Shown here: piece after piece, positions 53,759 through 63,197 of the stretch
How positions within the stretch are numbered: position 1 is the first letter of the stretch
Layout of the letters: each line of letters opens with the position of its first letter
Assembly (NCBI GenBank): GCA_965208975.1
Contig: CBDBQH010000003.1
Coordinates: 372,001-436,000 of the forward strand
Reading direction: 5' to 3'
Source of the DNA: G963663315 sp965208975
Lineage (GTDB): Bacteria; Pseudomonadota; Gammaproteobacteria; Arenicellales; Poriferihabitantaceae
DNA length: 64,000 nucleotides
Made by a program: the position numbers and the translations under genes
Notes under the pieces: generated by a model
What the model was told of the DNA's origin: nothing
What the model saw: only the letters and a program-made list of their open reading frames with translations
Databases searched by the model: none

Positions 53759-54432
53759 GGTCGGGATATAAGGTCGGAGAAATATACAGCAGCGTAGTAT
53801 ATGGGTATGTATCCGCATTTGCCATTGATTTTTACGGTTCGCAACCGACACCGCAGGGGCGGGTCACCGTGCCCCGCCCGCCGGCATTCCCTTGATAAGC
53901 GGGAATCCACAACCCGTCAATCCCGCCCACCCGTCATTCCCGCGTAGGCGGGAATCCACAGCCCGTCAATTCCCGCAACTACCGATGCGTAGGGGCGGGT
54001 CTTGTGCCCGCCCGCAACCGTTATCGAACGCAACCGAAAAACCAATGCGGGCGCCCACAAGGGGCGCCTCCCCGATCAAAGCCTGCCCTCGGCCTGATCG
54101 GGGGCCGGGGACAGGCTCTACGCATCATTCATCGCACGATCCATTTCGTAGAAGCGGGCATCCGCCCTCACCCGTCATTCCCTTGATAAGCGGGAATCCA
54201 CATCCCGTCAATTCCCGCAACTACCATTTCGCAGGGGCGGGTCTTGTGCCCGCCCGCCGTTTCCCGCCTACGGCGGGAATCCCCCCACCCAATCCGCTGT
54301 GCGGATTGGACTCCCCGGTCTGCGGGGGGAGTGATTCAACAGCTCTTATCACTCCACCCCTGAGGGGGAGTCCGTGATACAAGGGCAAAGCCCGCCGGGG
54401 AACGGGTGGGGGGTGTTGGGGGGGGAGTGATT
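53759..54432. repeat. Gene-free block of dispersed palindromic repeats
   Basis: About 670 bases with no credible gene. It holds three copies of the GGGGCGGGTC-N-GTGCCCGCCC element (53855-53880, 53991-54014, 54233-54257), several ATTCCC...GGGAAT palindromes (one, 53936-53955, has exactly eight bases between the arms, as in Neisseria dRS3), and segments shared with the 189-bp repeat at 48.3 kb. The part near 54290-54430 has other stem sequences (AATCCGCTGTGCGGATT; CCCCTGAGGGGG) related to those upstream of the second surface-protein gene. Confidence 0.85.
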
Positions 54433-57400
54433 TCACCACGTCATCCTGACCTCGAATCCGACCCGGTGTTCGGGGGTATCGGGTTTTTCCATGCGCTTCA
54501 TGGTCAATCCGAAGGACCAGTCAGTCGAATGGGTGGCGGTGGCCTTGGCCGGGGTCAAGCGCCAGCCAAGAGTATATTCCCGATTGTTTTGGCTCCAGCC
54601 ATATCCGATTTGTGGGCTGCCGGTCCAGTTTCCGTCCTTCATCGGCAAACCCCAGGACGCTTGCATCGTCCAGCGTTGGTGGTTGTTTGTGGCATTGCGT
54701 TCTGGCAACGTCTGATCCGCAAACAGCGCATCCAGTCCGTTGGTGGCCGAACCCCCCAGTTGCTGACGCAAGGCCAATGCGGGGCCACGCTCACTATCCG
54801 GTTGCGGATCAAACACCAGGGAGGCGGAAATGCCGCGATCCTTGCGATCCTGGTCTTCATGCGTCATCAGGGTGCGACCGGACAGACTCAGGCGCAGTCC
54901 ACGCTGCGCATCATTCCAGTCCAGTCCACCGCCCACTTCCAGTCCCAATCCGGTCTCGGCGTCTCCACCATCATGGCGAACGCCGGCTTCCAGGCGCGGT
55001 CTCCATTCGCTGCCATCGGTTCGTTGGTAGCGCCAGACACTTTGCAGTCCGGCCCGCAGGCGGATAACGTTCGATTGGGAGGCGGCCAGGGAGCGCGTCC
55101 GCTCAGAAGTAGTGCGGCTCCATAAGGCGTCGGTGGTGAATGACAGGGCCGGATGCCTGTCTTGTCCTGGCGTCAGGTCTCCGCGCAGTCCGGCGCTAAC
55201 CATCTTCCAGTCGGTGTCGGCGCGGTATTCACTCTTGAGTTGCGTAGTCAATGTCACGTCGCCACTGCCGGCTCCGGCCGCTCCCCACACCTGGATGCGT
55301 TCAGAGGCCTGATAGGCGGTGTATGGAATGAGGGCGCTCAGCGAGGTCTCAATATGTCCCGCGCCTTCTTCAATCGCTGCGTTGCAGACAATGCGGGTGG
55401 CGGCGTTCAGTCCCGCGCAGTTGCGCGGGTTGCGGTCGGTGTAGTCCCCTTCACCGCTGCTTTGTGAGAAGGCCAGGCCGATGCGCCAGTCGTTGCGCAC
55501 CGTGTCGGCGCCCAGTAAGGCGGTGGTGGCTTCGCCATCCAACAGAAAGTCGCCTTCTCGTCCGTCAAAACGGTTCTGTGAGACTCGTCCCCAGATGGCG
55601 GCTTGATCTCCATTGGTGTTCGCATCGTAAGTCATCGTGAAGTGGCTGTCGCGCAACACATCCTGCATCGTCAGGGTGTGTCCGCTGTCTTCGGGAAACA
55701 GGGAAACAGAATCCACTGCCGACGGCAAGGTCTGGCCGGGGGCAGATAGAGTGACAGACCCTGTAGTGACAGACCCTGTAGTGACAGACCCACTCTCCGG
55801 GTTGTGCCGGGAAGCAGAGGAACGCATCGGTTGGCCGGCGACGGCGCCTTGCAGTCCGGGGGCGTTGGCGCTCGACAGGCGGGATTGAATGCCATCCAGG
55901 GCCTGTTCGGCGACGGCGCGGCCGAATCTCGACAGCCAGGCGGCGGGCATCGGGTCGGAGTTGACAATGGTGCCGACGGCTACGCCGTCCTGTATCGCGG
56001 CGCCTTCCGCCTGTGACAGAATCACTTCAAAGGTCTCGGGGTCTTCGTTGTGGTTGTCGTTGTAGACATAGACATAGTTGGTCTTTTCCGTCTGACCCGG
56101 TTTGAAGGCTACGTAGTTCGTGTTCGGGTGGTAGTCCTTGTACGGTTCCGCCGAGAGCGGGGTGGTCGGGCGGGTGGTGACCCGTACCCGTACCCGATGC
56201 GCGAGCGGGGCCGACAGGCGTACCGTGAAGCCGATCACCGGCAAGCCCCCTTCTTTCGTGGTGGCGTCTTCTATAGACAGTACGGCGCCAGTGGCGGGGG
56301 CATCGTTGTCGGTGACATTCACGGTGGCGCGATCATTCGGCGTTGGCGCGACCTGGTAGCCGGTTGCCGGGTTCAGGGTGGCGATTACGGAACCATCGGC
56401 TTCGTCGGTGGCGTCATCCTGGGTGGCGATACGGTAGGTGGCGGTGGTGGCGCCTTGCTCTATGGTGACGGTGGCAGCGCCTTCATCGGTCGATAACAGG
56501 TAATCACTGCCGGGGGCTTGCGCGATGGTCAGGCTCACGGGGAGATCAGCATCGGCGGCGCGGTCGGCGCGTATCGTGAAGGCGGCGCTTTCTCCTTCGG
56601 TAATCGAGGAAGTATTGGCGGTAATGGAGAGTTGTGGCGGCGGTTCATCATTGTCGCGGATGGCGACCACTCCAGTAGACGGGGAACCGGGGGTGTAGCC
56701 GTCGGCGGCGTTTACGGTGACAGTGACCGCGCCGTCCGGTTCATCAGTCGTATCATTGACAGTCGCCAGGTTCAAGGGGGCGGCGCCACTGGCCGGAATC
56801 GTGACGATGCGTTCTTCGGCGACCAGGCCAAAGGCGCCAGTGGGAGCGACCGTTACGCTGACACTCAACGGCTCAGTCAAAGACGGGGTGGCGGTCAGGG
56901 TGAAGCTCGCCGCTTCGCCTTCTTCTATATCGGCGCCGGGGGTAATCTGTACAGACGGGATAATCACCGGAACGGGTTGCGGTTGTTGCGGTTCTTCGGC
57001 TACTTGCGCATCGGCGGGCGGGGTCCCGGACACCTGCGCCGCTAATGCGGTCTGCACTTTCGGCAGGGTGGTCATGCCATCGGACCAGCCGTATTGACGG
57101 GAACGCGCTAACCAGGCGGCTATCCGCTCATCACTCATGCCGGTACGCCCTTGCAGTCGATCCAGAATCAGGTTCCAGTCGCGGATACCGCCTGAATGAT
57201 TGCGGGCGGTGAAATCGGCAATGTGCGCCTTGACTTCCGCTATCAATGCCGGGTCAATCGTCGGGGCGCCACTGTTCTGTCCGAGAAGGGTCGGTATGAT
57301 ATGGCTATCCGGGACGGTATTGGGGTCGGGGGTTAAATCATTGTCGGTGACGGTGACATCCCACAGTTTGATATTGCTCACCGTGTAGCCATCGCCGCTC

Positions 57401-59196
57401 TCGATACGTACCCGCACAATGGCGTCCGGTTCGTCTGTTTCATCGTTGACCGTGGGGATGGAGAATCCGAACGCGCGCTGGTTGGCCGGTATCGTGACGC
57501 TGTGACTGGTGGCCGCCACATGATCTCCGCCCGGCGCATAGTTCGGGACGGGACGGGAACGCTCGGCAATCGACAGATTGACGGTCAGGGGGCTATCCAG
57601 CACCGGATGGACACTCAAACTGAACTCCAGGTTCTCTCCTTCTTCTACCGCGCGAAACGCGGTCGCCCGGAGGGGGGTGAGCCTGACTCTCGGCATCGGG
57701 ATGTCAGTCCCGTCCATGACCGCGATGCTGGCGGCGGAGTCCACGCCGCGCACGGTGTAGGGGTAGCTGGCGGCGCCGTCCGTCGTGTCATGACGATCCA
57801 GCAGGACTGCATCAATCCGACCGGAATTGTTCGACGGGTCGGCCTTCGTGGTCAGGGTTAATGTGCCGGTGGTGGTGTTGGCGGCAATGGTGACGGCGAC
57901 CGCTTCATCCGGTTCTTCCGCCATGAGGAAGTCTCCTCCTCTTTGACCATAACGAACATAGGCCTCTATATCTTCCGGCGGCGCATGGCTGGCGGTCACC
58001 GTGAAGGTCGCGGCTGAACCTTCTGTTATGCTCTCCGACAGCGCTTCAATCGAAACAGTCGGAATGGGGTTGGTCCTCGGGTAGATGGTGACGGTTGTGC
58101 TGTCGAACACCGTGCCATCCACGCCGCCCCAGCCGATGCCGACATTGAAGGTCTCGGTGTCCGCGTCCGCGTCCGCGATCACCGGAATGACCACCGATCC
58201 CCGGCGGGAGCCGGCGGGAATGGTCAGGGCCCAGGGGCCGGGGGCGAAGTCCGCCGGCACCGCTCTTGCGTCTCCACCGAAGAAAATGTAGTAGGTCTCC
58301 GGAGTGGGAAGGGCGATCGGTCCCCGGATCGCGTGGATATGGAGCCGCCCGCCGGCCACAGCGGTGATGCCGGTGTCGCCGGCTACTGTGGAGAATAATA
58401 AGATATCTTCGTTTTCGCGGATGACGATGTCGATAGATGCGTCACTCTGGCCGGACACCAGATCGAGGTTGGTCGATTTGATGGTGAACAGCCCGTTGTT
58501 GTTGTGGGCCGTATTATCGAGAATCGGAATCACCAGAACCGCGTCCCTCTGTCCCGCCGGAATGACCAGAGGCAACTGGCTGTGGGCGCTGGAGTAAACC
58601 GGAGTATAGTGCGTTCCAGCGAGCGCGATATGATCCGTGTACACGAAATCAACAGAGATTGATTTTCGCAGCGCTCTGGTTAATCGGACCGGCACTCTGA
58701 CGAAGCCGATGTCTTCCTCGACCAGGATGGTCGGCGAATTGACGAAATTAATCCCGTACAACTCGAAGTTGTCCGTAATGGTGACCGTGGCTGTGCCGCG
58801 GGAGCCGACCGGGACAGCGGTGCCCGTTGTGCTGATGGTCGCAGTGAACTGCTCGTTTCCTTCCTTGAAGTCGTCCGCTACCGTCGCAATCCGCAGCGTC
58901 AAGCTGGTAGCCTGCGCCGGGATGGTCGCCAGGTACGGGCCATTGGCGTAGTCCGCAACGGCGGTGGCCGTGTTAGAGATGTTGATTACAGTGACCAACG
59001 TATCCACACTGCGGGCGGCGGATAACTCCAGGACCAGCTGCGCCTCGCTCCCTTCCGTTACATTGTAGGAAGCAGCGCCAAACTGTACGGTCACCTGCGC
59101 GAAAGACGGGGTGGTGAATCCCGCGCCAGCCAGGAATAAAGCAGTCAGGAATCGAAAGGAACGGATGCCCGCGAAACGGCCCCAAAACCTCGTCAT
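54433..59196 (-). CDS. Second Calx-beta-type surface protein with C-terminal barrel (1,587 aa)
   Basis: Paralogue of the giant protein. I chose the ATG at 59196 (MTRFWGRFAGIRSFRF) because a good signal peptide starts there (core FLTALFLAGAGF, cleavage near SFA-QVT). Several Calx-beta-like domains follow (first VTVQFGAASYNVTEGSEAQL), then a helical stretch around residues 720-800, more domains, one canonical Calx-beta domain, the AWLSRFGRAVAEQ junction and a ~350-residue barrel ending RMTW. A Cys pair lies inside the barrel (RNCAGL...IVCNAA), perhaps a surface loop disulfide. The frame stays open upstream to a TTG at 59535 through a repeat-rich segment and the (TGGC)20 run, so a longer product up to 1,700 residues is possible. 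Likely an outer-membrane-anchored adhesin; ligand unknown. Confidence 0.85.
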   Translation of the reverse strand: MTRFWGRFAGIRSFRFLTALFLAGAGFTTPSFAQVTVQFGAASYNVTEGSEAQLVLELSAARSVDTLVTVINISNTATAVADYANGPYLATIPAQATSLTLRIATVADDFKEGNEQFTATISTTGTAVPVGSRGTATVTITDNFELYGINFVNSPTILVEEDIGFVRVPVRLTRALRKSISVDFVYTDHIALAGTHYTPVYSSAHSQLPLVIPAGQRDAVLVIPILDNTAHNNNGLFTIKSTNLDLVSGQSDASIDIVIRENEDILLFSTVAGDTGITAVAGGRLHIHAIRGPIALPTPETYYIFFGGDARAVPADFAPGPWALTIPAGSRRGSVVIPVIADADADTETFNVGIGWGGVDGTVFDSTTVTIYPRTNPIPTVSIEALSESITEGSAATFTVTASHAPPEDIEAYVRYGQRGGDFLMAEEPDEAVAVTIAANTTTGTLTLTTKADPSNNSGRIDAVLLDRHDTTDGAASYPYTVRGVDSAASIAVMDGTDIPMPRVRLTPLRATAFRAVEEGENLEFSLSVHPVLDSPLTVNLSIAERSRPVPNYAPGGDHVAATSHSVTIPANQRAFGFSIPTVNDETDEPDAIVRVRIESGDGYTVSNIKLWDVTVTDNDLTPDPNTVPDSHIIPTLLGQNSGAPTIDPALIAEVKAHIADFTARNHSGGIRDWNLILDRLQGRTGMSDERIAAWLARSRQYGWSDGMTTLPKVQTALAAQVSGTPPADAQVAEEPQQPQPVPVIIPSVQITPGADIEEGEAASFTLTATPSLTEPLSVSVTVAPTGAFGLVAEERIVTIPASGAAPLNLATVNDTTDEPDGAVTVTVNAADGYTPGSPSTGVVAIRDNDEPPPQLSITANTSSITEGESAAFTIRADRAADADLPVSLTIAQAPGSDYLLSTDEGAATVTIEQGATTATYRIATQDDATDEADGSVIATLNPATGYQVAPTPNDRATVNVTDNDAPATGAVLSIEDATTKEGGLPVIGFTVRLSAPLAHRVRVRVTTRPTTPLSAEPYKDYHPNTNYVAFKPGQTEKTNYVYVYNDNHNEDPETFEVILSQAEGAAIQDGVAVGTIVNSDPMPAAWLSRFGRAVAEQALDGIQSRLSSANAPGLQGAVAGQPMRSSASRHNPESGSVTTGSVTTGSVTLSAPGQTLPSAVDSVSLFPEDSGHTLTMQDVLRDSHFTMTYDANTNGDQAAIWGRVSQNRFDGREGDFLLDGEATTALLGADTVRNDWRIGLAFSQSSGEGDYTDRNPRNCAGLNAATRIVCNAAIEEGAGHIETSLSALIPYTAYQASERIQVWGAAGAGSGDVTLTTQLKSEYRADTDWKMVSAGLRGDLTPGQDRHPALSFTTDALWSRTTSERTRSLAASQSNVIRLRAGLQSVWRYQRTDGSEWRPRLEAGVRHDGGDAETGLGLEVGGGLDWNDAQRGLRLSLSGRTLMTHEDQDRKDRGISASLVFDPQPDSERGPALALRQQLGGSATNGLDALFADQTLPERNATNNHQRWTMQASWGLPMKDGNWTGSPQIGYGWSQNNREYTLGWRLTPAKATATHSTDWSFGLTMKRMEKPDTPEHRVGFEVRMTW
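55751..55790. repeat. 15-bp tandem repeat in the linker before the barrel
   Basis: Nearly three copies of a 15-base unit (GTGACAGACCCTGTA), coding for a GSVTT repeat between the AWLSRFGRAVAEQ junction and the barrel. Copy-number changes would alter linker length by five residues without shifting the frame. Confidence 0.8.
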
Positions 59197-59213
59197 TCCC
59201 GCTTTGCGGGAAT
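59195..59213. repeat. ATTCCC-N7-GGGAAT palindrome overlapping the start codon
   Basis: Inverted repeat whose last bases on the coding strand form the ATG of the second surface-protein gene (GGGAATG). It would place the ribosome-binding region (GCGGGA) inside a hairpin. It belongs to the same palindrome class seen at 53.9-54.2 kb. Confidence 0.7.
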
Positions 59214-59214
59214 A

Positions 59215-59379
59215 CCCCCCATCACATCCGCTTCGCGCAGTGTGATTCCCCCTCAAGGGGGGAATGATACCCGCACCGCATTCGCGGGAAAGACGGGTGG
59301 TTGGCGCGTGGAATGACGGTTGTGTCCCCCCATCACACCCGCTTCGCGCGATGTGATTCCCCCTCAAGGGGGGAATGAT
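59215..59379. repeat. Two direct copies of a 54-bp element, 111 bp apart
   Basis: Copies at 59215-59268 and 59326-59379, nearly identical, each containing CCCCCCATCACA, CCGCTTCGCGC and the palindrome ATTCCCCCTCAAGGGGGGAAT. They lie upstream of the second surface-protein start. Spacing (111) and length are multiples of three, so the upstream frame stays open through both. Confidence 0.85.
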
Positions 59380-59453
59380 TTTGTGGCGGCGGCGGGTGGA
59401 ATCAGGCGGAGACGGGAACCGCAGCCCGCGCCGCCACGCGCCAAATAAACTCA

Positions 59454-59534
<81 letters not shown>

Positions 59535-59535
59535 A

Positions 59536-59773
59536 TCATTGTAACAGCATCTTTCAGCTTACTTGTCAAGTGGAAATTTAGTTTTTGTTCGCGATTCGAC
59601 ATCAGAGCGGGCGGGCACAGGGACCCGCCCCTGTGATTGGATGTGGATGGGGCTGATGCTCTTTCATTCATGATTCTGGTTCCTGTGTTTCTGTGTTTCT
59701 GTTCTGTGAGAATTATACAAACTCCCCAATTCGATGCAACCTCCTGTCCACTTCCATTGAGCCTGTCGACGGC
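59536..59773. other. Intergenic region between the second surface protein and the coiled-coil protein
   Basis: Contains the candidate promoter for the surface protein and one GGGCGGGCAC...GACCCGCCC palindrome (about 59608-59632) of the dispersed family. The remainder (59640-59773) is rich in TTCTGTG/TTTCTGT and shows no gene. Confidence 0.6.
59538..59569 (-). promoter_or_regulatory. Candidate promoter ahead of the (TGGC)20 run
   Basis: A perfect TTGACA (59564-59569) inside the palindrome ACTTGACAAGT, followed by TACAAT (59538-59543). Spacing between them is 20 bases, longer than ideal; TGTTAC (59541-59546) gives 17 but matches poorly. If real, transcription would begin at or just inside the tetranucleotide run. 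Confidence 0.35.
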
Positions 59774-60115
59774 CTAACGCCCGTCCGCCTCTGATTCGGC
59801 TATCGGCCTTCCCCGCAAGCCTTCCACCACCCCGGACAAATGCCCGACCTGCTGCGTAAGCTGGTTAATCTGCTGGTTGACCTGTTGCGTAAGCTGGCTC
59901 ATTTGCTGGTTGACCTGTTGCGTAAGCTGGCTCATTTGCTGGTTGACCTGCTGCGTAAGCTGGTTCACCTGTTGCCGCAATTCGTTAATAGCCTGATTGA
60001 CTCGTTGACCTTGCTGGTTCATCTGTTGCCGCAACCCGTTAATAGCCGGGATAATCACCCCCGCCAACGCCACGCCTACGCCGACAATAGCATACAACTC
60101 TGGCGTAATCGTCAT
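59774..60115 (-). CDS. Small membrane-anchored coiled-coil protein of unknown function
   Basis: 113 residues from the ATG at 60115 (MTITPELYAIVGVGVALAGV). One N-terminal membrane helix is followed by an almost pure Gln/Asn/Val/Leu coiled coil built of 11-residue units (QLTQQVNQQMS), then a short tail (LSGVVEGLRGRPIAESEADG). The 11-residue (hendecad) repeat reflects four 33-base DNA units. No function recognised; similar small TM-plus-coil proteins exist widely as hypotheticals. It sits between the surface-protein gene and a glyoxalase-like gene, same strand. Confidence 0.65.
   Translation of the reverse strand: MTITPELYAIVGVGVALAGVIIPAINGLRQQMNQQGQRVNQAINELRQQVNQLTQQVNQQMSQLTQQVNQQMSQLTQQVNQQINQLTQQVGHLSGVVEGLRGRPIAESEADGR
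59846..59977. repeat. Four 33-bp tandem units inside the coiled-coil gene
   Basis: Units begin at 59846, 59879, 59912 and 59945 (GACCTG-TGCGTAAGCTGG...). The second and third are identical or nearly so. Each adds one 11-residue coiled-coil turn set, so copy number would set rod length. Confidence 0.9.
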
Positions 60116-60239
60116 GCTACCCCCCACATCTTGCCCATCCGCTCTATCCTCATTATTGATTTACGTCTGTGTATACAGGGTATTCTACCTAATCTCTATT
60201 CTTTCATGCAACAACTGTCTCACTATAGTTTCTGCACCC

Positions 60240-61031
60240 TCACCAGCTATTCCTCAACTCGCGCAGCTTGAGAAATACCGTTTGCGGGTCGGGATCGTCG
60301 CCGATCTCGGGGAATTTCAGCTGTAACTGTTCAATCACCTGCGGATTCTGCAATCTGAAGAACGTATTGATTTCCTTTTCCTGCCCCAGACTGGTCACCA
60401 TGGCCTCTTCCGGGTTCTGATTGGCCGCCTCATCCAGTAGCGCGCGCGCAGCCTGGTTGTCCGGTTCCCGGTCCAGGGTGAATTCCAGATTGTTATGAAG
60501 GTAATCATGCCCCGGATAGATCAGTGTGTCATCGGATAATCCCGACAACTGCCGCGCGAAGGTTTCATAAAGCTCTTTCGGGTGACCGCCGTTATGACAG
60601 TTTCCGGCGCCTGCATTGAACAGCGTATCGCCACTGAACAGCGCCGGGGTTTCGCTATGACTCAGCAGACAAACATGGCTCATCGTGTGTCCGGGAGTAT
60701 CCAGCGCTTCCATCTCTATGGTTTTCCCCACACGAATGACATCTCCCGCCGCAAGGCCGCGGGACATCTCAGGAATCGCCGTCTGCGCCCGATGATGGGC
60801 CAGCACCCGCGCCCCGGTAGCGGCCATCACTTTGCGGTTGCCGCCGGTATGATCTCCGTGCTCGTGAGTATTGACGATATGGGTAATATCCCATCCCTGT
60901 TCTTTCGCATACCCCAGACACTTCTTGTGATCCAGCGGATCAATTGCCAATGCTTCGCCCGTTTCCGGACAGGCTATCAGATAATTGAAGTTCCGGTAAG
61001 AGTTGCCGGTCCAGATTTGCTTGATAATCAT
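60240..61031 (-). CDS. gloB: Hydroxyacylglutathione hydrolase-like metallo-beta-lactamase fold protein (glyoxalase II type)
   Basis: 263 residues. The binuclear metal motif THEHGDHTGG, the later DTPGHTMSHV and FSGDTLFNAGAGNCHNGG, and LIYPGHDYLHNNLEF match glyoxalase II, which hydrolyses S-lactoylglutathione in methylglyoxal detoxification. The C-terminal helical HAGH-type part (TFFRLQNP) is present. Its N-terminus (MIIKQIWTGNSYRNFNYLI) matches type II glyoxalases. Substrate is inferred from family only. Confidence 0.85.
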   Translation of the reverse strand: MIIKQIWTGNSYRNFNYLIACPETGEALAIDPLDHKKCLGYAKEQGWDITHIVNTHEHGDHTGGNRKVMAATGARVLAHHRAQTAIPEMSRGLAAGDVIRVGKTIEMEALDTPGHTMSHVCLLSHSETPALFSGDTLFNAGAGNCHNGGHPKELYETFARQLSGLSDDTLIYPGHDYLHNNLEFTLDREPDNQAARALLDEAANQNPEEAMVTSLGQEKEINTFFRLQNPQVIEQLQLKFPEIGDDPDPQTVFLKLRELRNSW

Positions 61032-61095
61032 TTTTATGACTCCCGTTTATTGCGAATAGCCCGGGTCGCGGGCGAATGTCTGTGCCTCGAAGCTC

Positions 61096-61854
61096 TTACT
61101 CCTGACGGAGAAAATTATGGATCCATTGCATCACCATGGCTGAATCGGTATCCTGTTGCGCCAGGGAACGCAGTGTATTGCGGTAAACCTCCGCCCCGAT
61201 CAATTCCTTTCTGAATGCCGCCCTGGAAGCGCAGAACTCCTTATCGAACTCCGGGTGCCCCTGGATACCCAGCATTTTGTTGTCGGCGACAATCATGCTG
61301 TTGGGACAAAAATCATTGGCCGCAATGGTTTCAAATTCCGGCGGAACCTTCACCACCTGGTCCTGATGGATGACAACCAGATTGTAGCGGCCATCGTCCA
61401 GCGACCGCATGCACTGGCCCGAGTCGTCCATCCATGATTTTCTGTCCGTGACTTGCGCGGCCTGAATGCCAAACCCCCACCCGCATTCAGCCTTCTCGGT
61501 CCTGCCGCCAAGAGAATGGGCGATCAGCTGATGACCAAAACAAATACCCACCATACGAACATTTTGCTCCCAGCAATCCACCACAAACTGTTGCAGGGAT
61601 TTTATCCAGGGTCGGTCTTCATATACACCGTAGCGCGACCCGGAAATCAAATAACCGTCAAATGCCCTCGGCTGCGGCAGCGTCTCGCCCTCAAAACATC
61701 GAATCGCGGTCAGGTGAATTTCTTCCGCATCCGCATCCAGGGCGTTCTGGAACATCGTGGTATACGAGCCATGTTGCTCCCGGTCCTCTTCATCAATATC
61801 ATCACACAGCAAAAGCCCGATACGCAGGGAAGATTGTTTCGATTGAGTCATCAT
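61096..61854 (-). CDS. Class I glutamine amidotransferase-like protein (GMP synthase GATase-like)
   Basis: 252 residues. The triad is complete: Cys in VGICFGHQLIAHSLGG, His and Glu in GIQGHPEFDKEF. The motif order and spacing match stand-alone GuaA-type GATase proteins (COG0518), some of which are gamma-glutamyl peptidases or amidotransferases of unknown partner. The ATG overlaps the coaBC stop by 4 bases (ATGA), so the two are coupled. Specific substrate unknown. Confidence 0.8.
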   Translation of the reverse strand: MMTQSKQSSLRIGLLLCDDIDEEDREQHGSYTTMFQNALDADAEEIHLTAIRCFEGETLPQPRAFDGYLISGSRYGVYEDRPWIKSLQQFVVDCWEQNVRMVGICFGHQLIAHSLGGRTEKAECGWGFGIQAAQVTDRKSWMDDSGQCMRSLDDGRYNLVVIHQDQVVKVPPEFETIAANDFCPNSMIVADNKMLGIQGHPEFDKEFCASRAAFRKELIGAEVYRNTLRSLAQQDTDSAMVMQWIHNFLRQE

Positions 61855-63104
61855 GGTTTTGTTCCGGTATTGTATCCTGACAATCCAGCGATCTCTTCGA
61901 GAATCCGGACAGCCAATGGATACTTGTTGGTTCGGGCAAGGGCGGTCTTCGCCACATTCCCCTTCCTCCTGTTCTCCTCATCCCGGAAGTATAACAGCGT
62001 AACGGCGTTCTCCTCGCTGTCGAACACCGGCTCCCCGGCCACCTCATTGGCAACGATCAGATCGACATTCTTGGCCTTCAGCTTGGCCGTCGCATGTTCC
62101 AGCAGATTCCCGGTTTCGGCGGCGAACCCGACCGTAAAGGGTCTGTCTTCCAACGCCGCCACCTCCGCCAGTATATCCGGATTCCGGATCAGGGTGAGAG
62201 TGGTTTGCTCGTCGTTCTTTTTAATCTTCTGTGGCGCCGTCTGCATCGGTCGATAGTCCGCCACTGCCGCGACCGCGATGAAAATATCCGCCTCGCTGGC
62301 ATAGCGCATGACCTGATCCCGCATCTGCCGCGCCGAGGTCACATTGATTCGCCGGGCGGTGGATGGAGTTTCCAGACTGACCGGCCCGCAAACCAGAGTC
62401 ACATCCGCGCCGAAGTCGATGGCAGCCCGGGCGATGGAAAACCCCATTTTCCCGGAGCTTCGATTGGTGAGCCCCCGCACCGGGTCCAGCGCCTCCCAGG
62501 TCGGACCGGCGGTGATCAGAACCGACTTTCCGGCCAACCGCCGCGGCATGCCGTCACCGAGTATCTGCCGGGCGATCTGTTCCGGTTCAGCCATCCTCCC
62601 CGGGCCGGTTTCTCCACAGGCCTGATGGCCCTGGGCCGGACCGATTATACGGATTTCCCGCGCTTTCAGTATTTCCATATTCCCCTGGGTCGCCCGGTTC
62701 TGCCACATCTGCTGATTCATGGCCGGGGCGATGATCACCTCCGCTTCTGAAGCCAGGATCAGGGTGGACAACAGATCCCCGGCTTCCCCGTGCGCCACCT
62801 TTGCAATGAAGTGCGCGGTCGCCGGAGCGACGACAATCATTTCAGCCCAGCGCGCCAGCTCAATATGCCCCATACCCGACTCGGCGTCCGTATCCAGCAA
62901 ATGCCGGGAAACCGGATGCCCGCTGACTGCCTGCAAAGTGAGCGGAGTAATGAACGCCTGCGCCGCCTCGGTCATTACAACCCGCACATCCGCGCCGCGC
63001 TCCTTAAGCCTTCGAACCAGGTCCGGTGACTTGTAAGCCGCAACCCCGCCAGTCACGCCGACCAGAATTCTTTTGGATGGATGTATTGTCGAAGCCGTGT
63101 TCAT
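61851..63104 (-). CDS. coaBC: Bifunctional phosphopantothenoylcysteine decarboxylase / synthetase
   Basis: Two steps of coenzyme A synthesis. The CoaC flavoprotein half comes first (ILVGVTGGVAAYKSPDLVRRL; the active-site His lies in GMGHIELARWAE and the PAMNQQMW motif follows), then the CoaB half (VLITAGPTWEALDPVRGLTN, GKMGFSIARAA, the KIKK segment and NPDILAEVA). The ATG at 63104 (MNTASTIHPSKRILVGV) is preferred over 63122; length 417 residues. Divergent from radC, as in many gammaproteobacteria. Confidence 0.96.
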   Translation of the reverse strand: MNTASTIHPSKRILVGVTGGVAAYKSPDLVRRLKERGADVRVVMTEAAQAFITPLTLQAVSGHPVSRHLLDTDAESGMGHIELARWAEMIVVAPATAHFIAKVAHGEAGDLLSTLILASEAEVIIAPAMNQQMWQNRATQGNMEILKAREIRIIGPAQGHQACGETGPGRMAEPEQIARQILGDGMPRRLAGKSVLITAGPTWEALDPVRGLTNRSSGKMGFSIARAAIDFGADVTLVCGPVSLETPSTARRINVTSARQMRDQVMRYASEADIFIAVAAVADYRPMQTAPQKIKKNDEQTTLTLIRNPDILAEVAALEDRPFTVGFAAETGNLLEHATAKLKAKNVDLIVANEVAGEPVFDSEENAVTLLYFRDEENRRKGNVAKTALARTNKYPLAVRILEEIAGLSGYNTGTKP

Positions 63105-63197
63105 AATGTCATAATGCGCCAAAGTCCGGGATGCGTTCGTAGTACGCCTGCCAAAAGCCCCAATGTGAAGTGTAACGTATTTGTATGGAAATTAATC

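Noticed and set aside
53860..54430. Possible small genes or tRNA in the repeat block after hisB
   Set aside because: All open frames translate palindromic repeats; no cloverleaf with a TTCGA-type T-loop and CCA-side stem was found.
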